Assembly (NCBI RefSeq): GCF_000426685.1 | Contig: NZ_AUFV01000009.1 | Coordinates: forward strand, 1 to 64,000 | Direction: 5' to 3' | Length of the DNA: 64,000 nucleotides | DNA from: Solimonas flava DSM 18980 | GTDB taxonomy: Bacteria > Pseudomonadota > Gammaproteobacteria > Nevskiales > Nevskiaceae | Shown: positions 63,990 through 64,000 of the stretch, piece after piece | How the letters are laid out: each line of letters begins with the position of its first letter | How positions within the stretch are numbered: the first letter of the stretch is position 1 | Notes under the pieces: model-generated | What the model saw: only the letters and a program-made list of their open reading frames with translations | The model's database searches: none | What the model was told of the DNA's origin: nothing | Position numbers and translations under genes: made by a program

Positions 63990-64000
63990 ACGCGGGACGG

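Overview
The window is high-GC DNA with dense genes and codon use that leaves long spurious frames open on both strands. Several markers point to a GC-rich gammaproteobacterium: an ileX-type tRNA-Ile(CAU), a CpxPRA-like stress operon with a CpxR-type box, NhaA, prfC, and an HvfABC-type RiPP operon. A Nevskiales/Xanthomonadales-like host is possible, but that is inference from general character and was not tested.

Layout. 0-0.2 kb is an IS3-family transposase remnant. 0.25-10.9 kb holds housekeeping and metabolic genes: a FadI-type thiolase, a Tat-exported alpha/beta hydrolase, a YaiI-like protein, NhaA, a GAF hybrid histidine kinase, a lipoprotein and a uracil-DNA-glycosylase-fold protein. 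11-20.5 kb is rich in oxidoreductases and LysR regulators (SDR, ALDH, LtrA, MDR, pirin, three LysR proteins), with visible dyads in front of two of the regulators. 20.5-36.5 kb is mixed metabolism: a DapA-family aldolase, a Nu-like GST, a solitary controller-like HTH protein with palindromic operators, dienelactone hydrolase, AhpD-like protein, nitronate monooxygenase and shikimate dehydrogenase-like protein. It also carries a three-lipoprotein CsgG/DUF4810/DUF799 operon, an M20 peptidase, a CDF transporter, an M14 peptidase and PncB. 36.7-42.5 kb has a diguanylate cyclase with an ethylene-receptor-like membrane domain. It is followed by a metallophosphoesterase-like lipoprotein gene flanked by two copies of a dispersed palindromic repeat, then an AraC/SDR divergent pair.

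42.5-52 kb is an apparent defence island next to tRNA-Ile(CAU). One tightly coupled minus-strand operon runs hsdR, hsdM, hsdS, an AAA/ABC-like ATPase (PtuA-like) and an HNH protein (PtuB/TIGR02646-like). It is a type I restriction-modification system with a Septu-like pair built into the same transcription unit. No integrase and no duplicated tRNA end were found.

52-64 kb returns to core-type genes: a CpxA/CpxR/CpxP-like operon diverging from a degenerate-GGDEF/EAL protein, then an HvfA/HvfB/HvfC-type operon whose precursor has a single EGxCG motif. Last come prfC, an acyl-CoA desaturase, an MFS transporter overlapping it, and a LOG-family protein. The most promising items for follow-up are the five-gene hsd/Ptu operon, the ETR1-like diguanylate cyclase lacking the ligand-binding Asp, the one-motif RiPP operon, and the solitary controller-like regulator with its unknown divergent partner.
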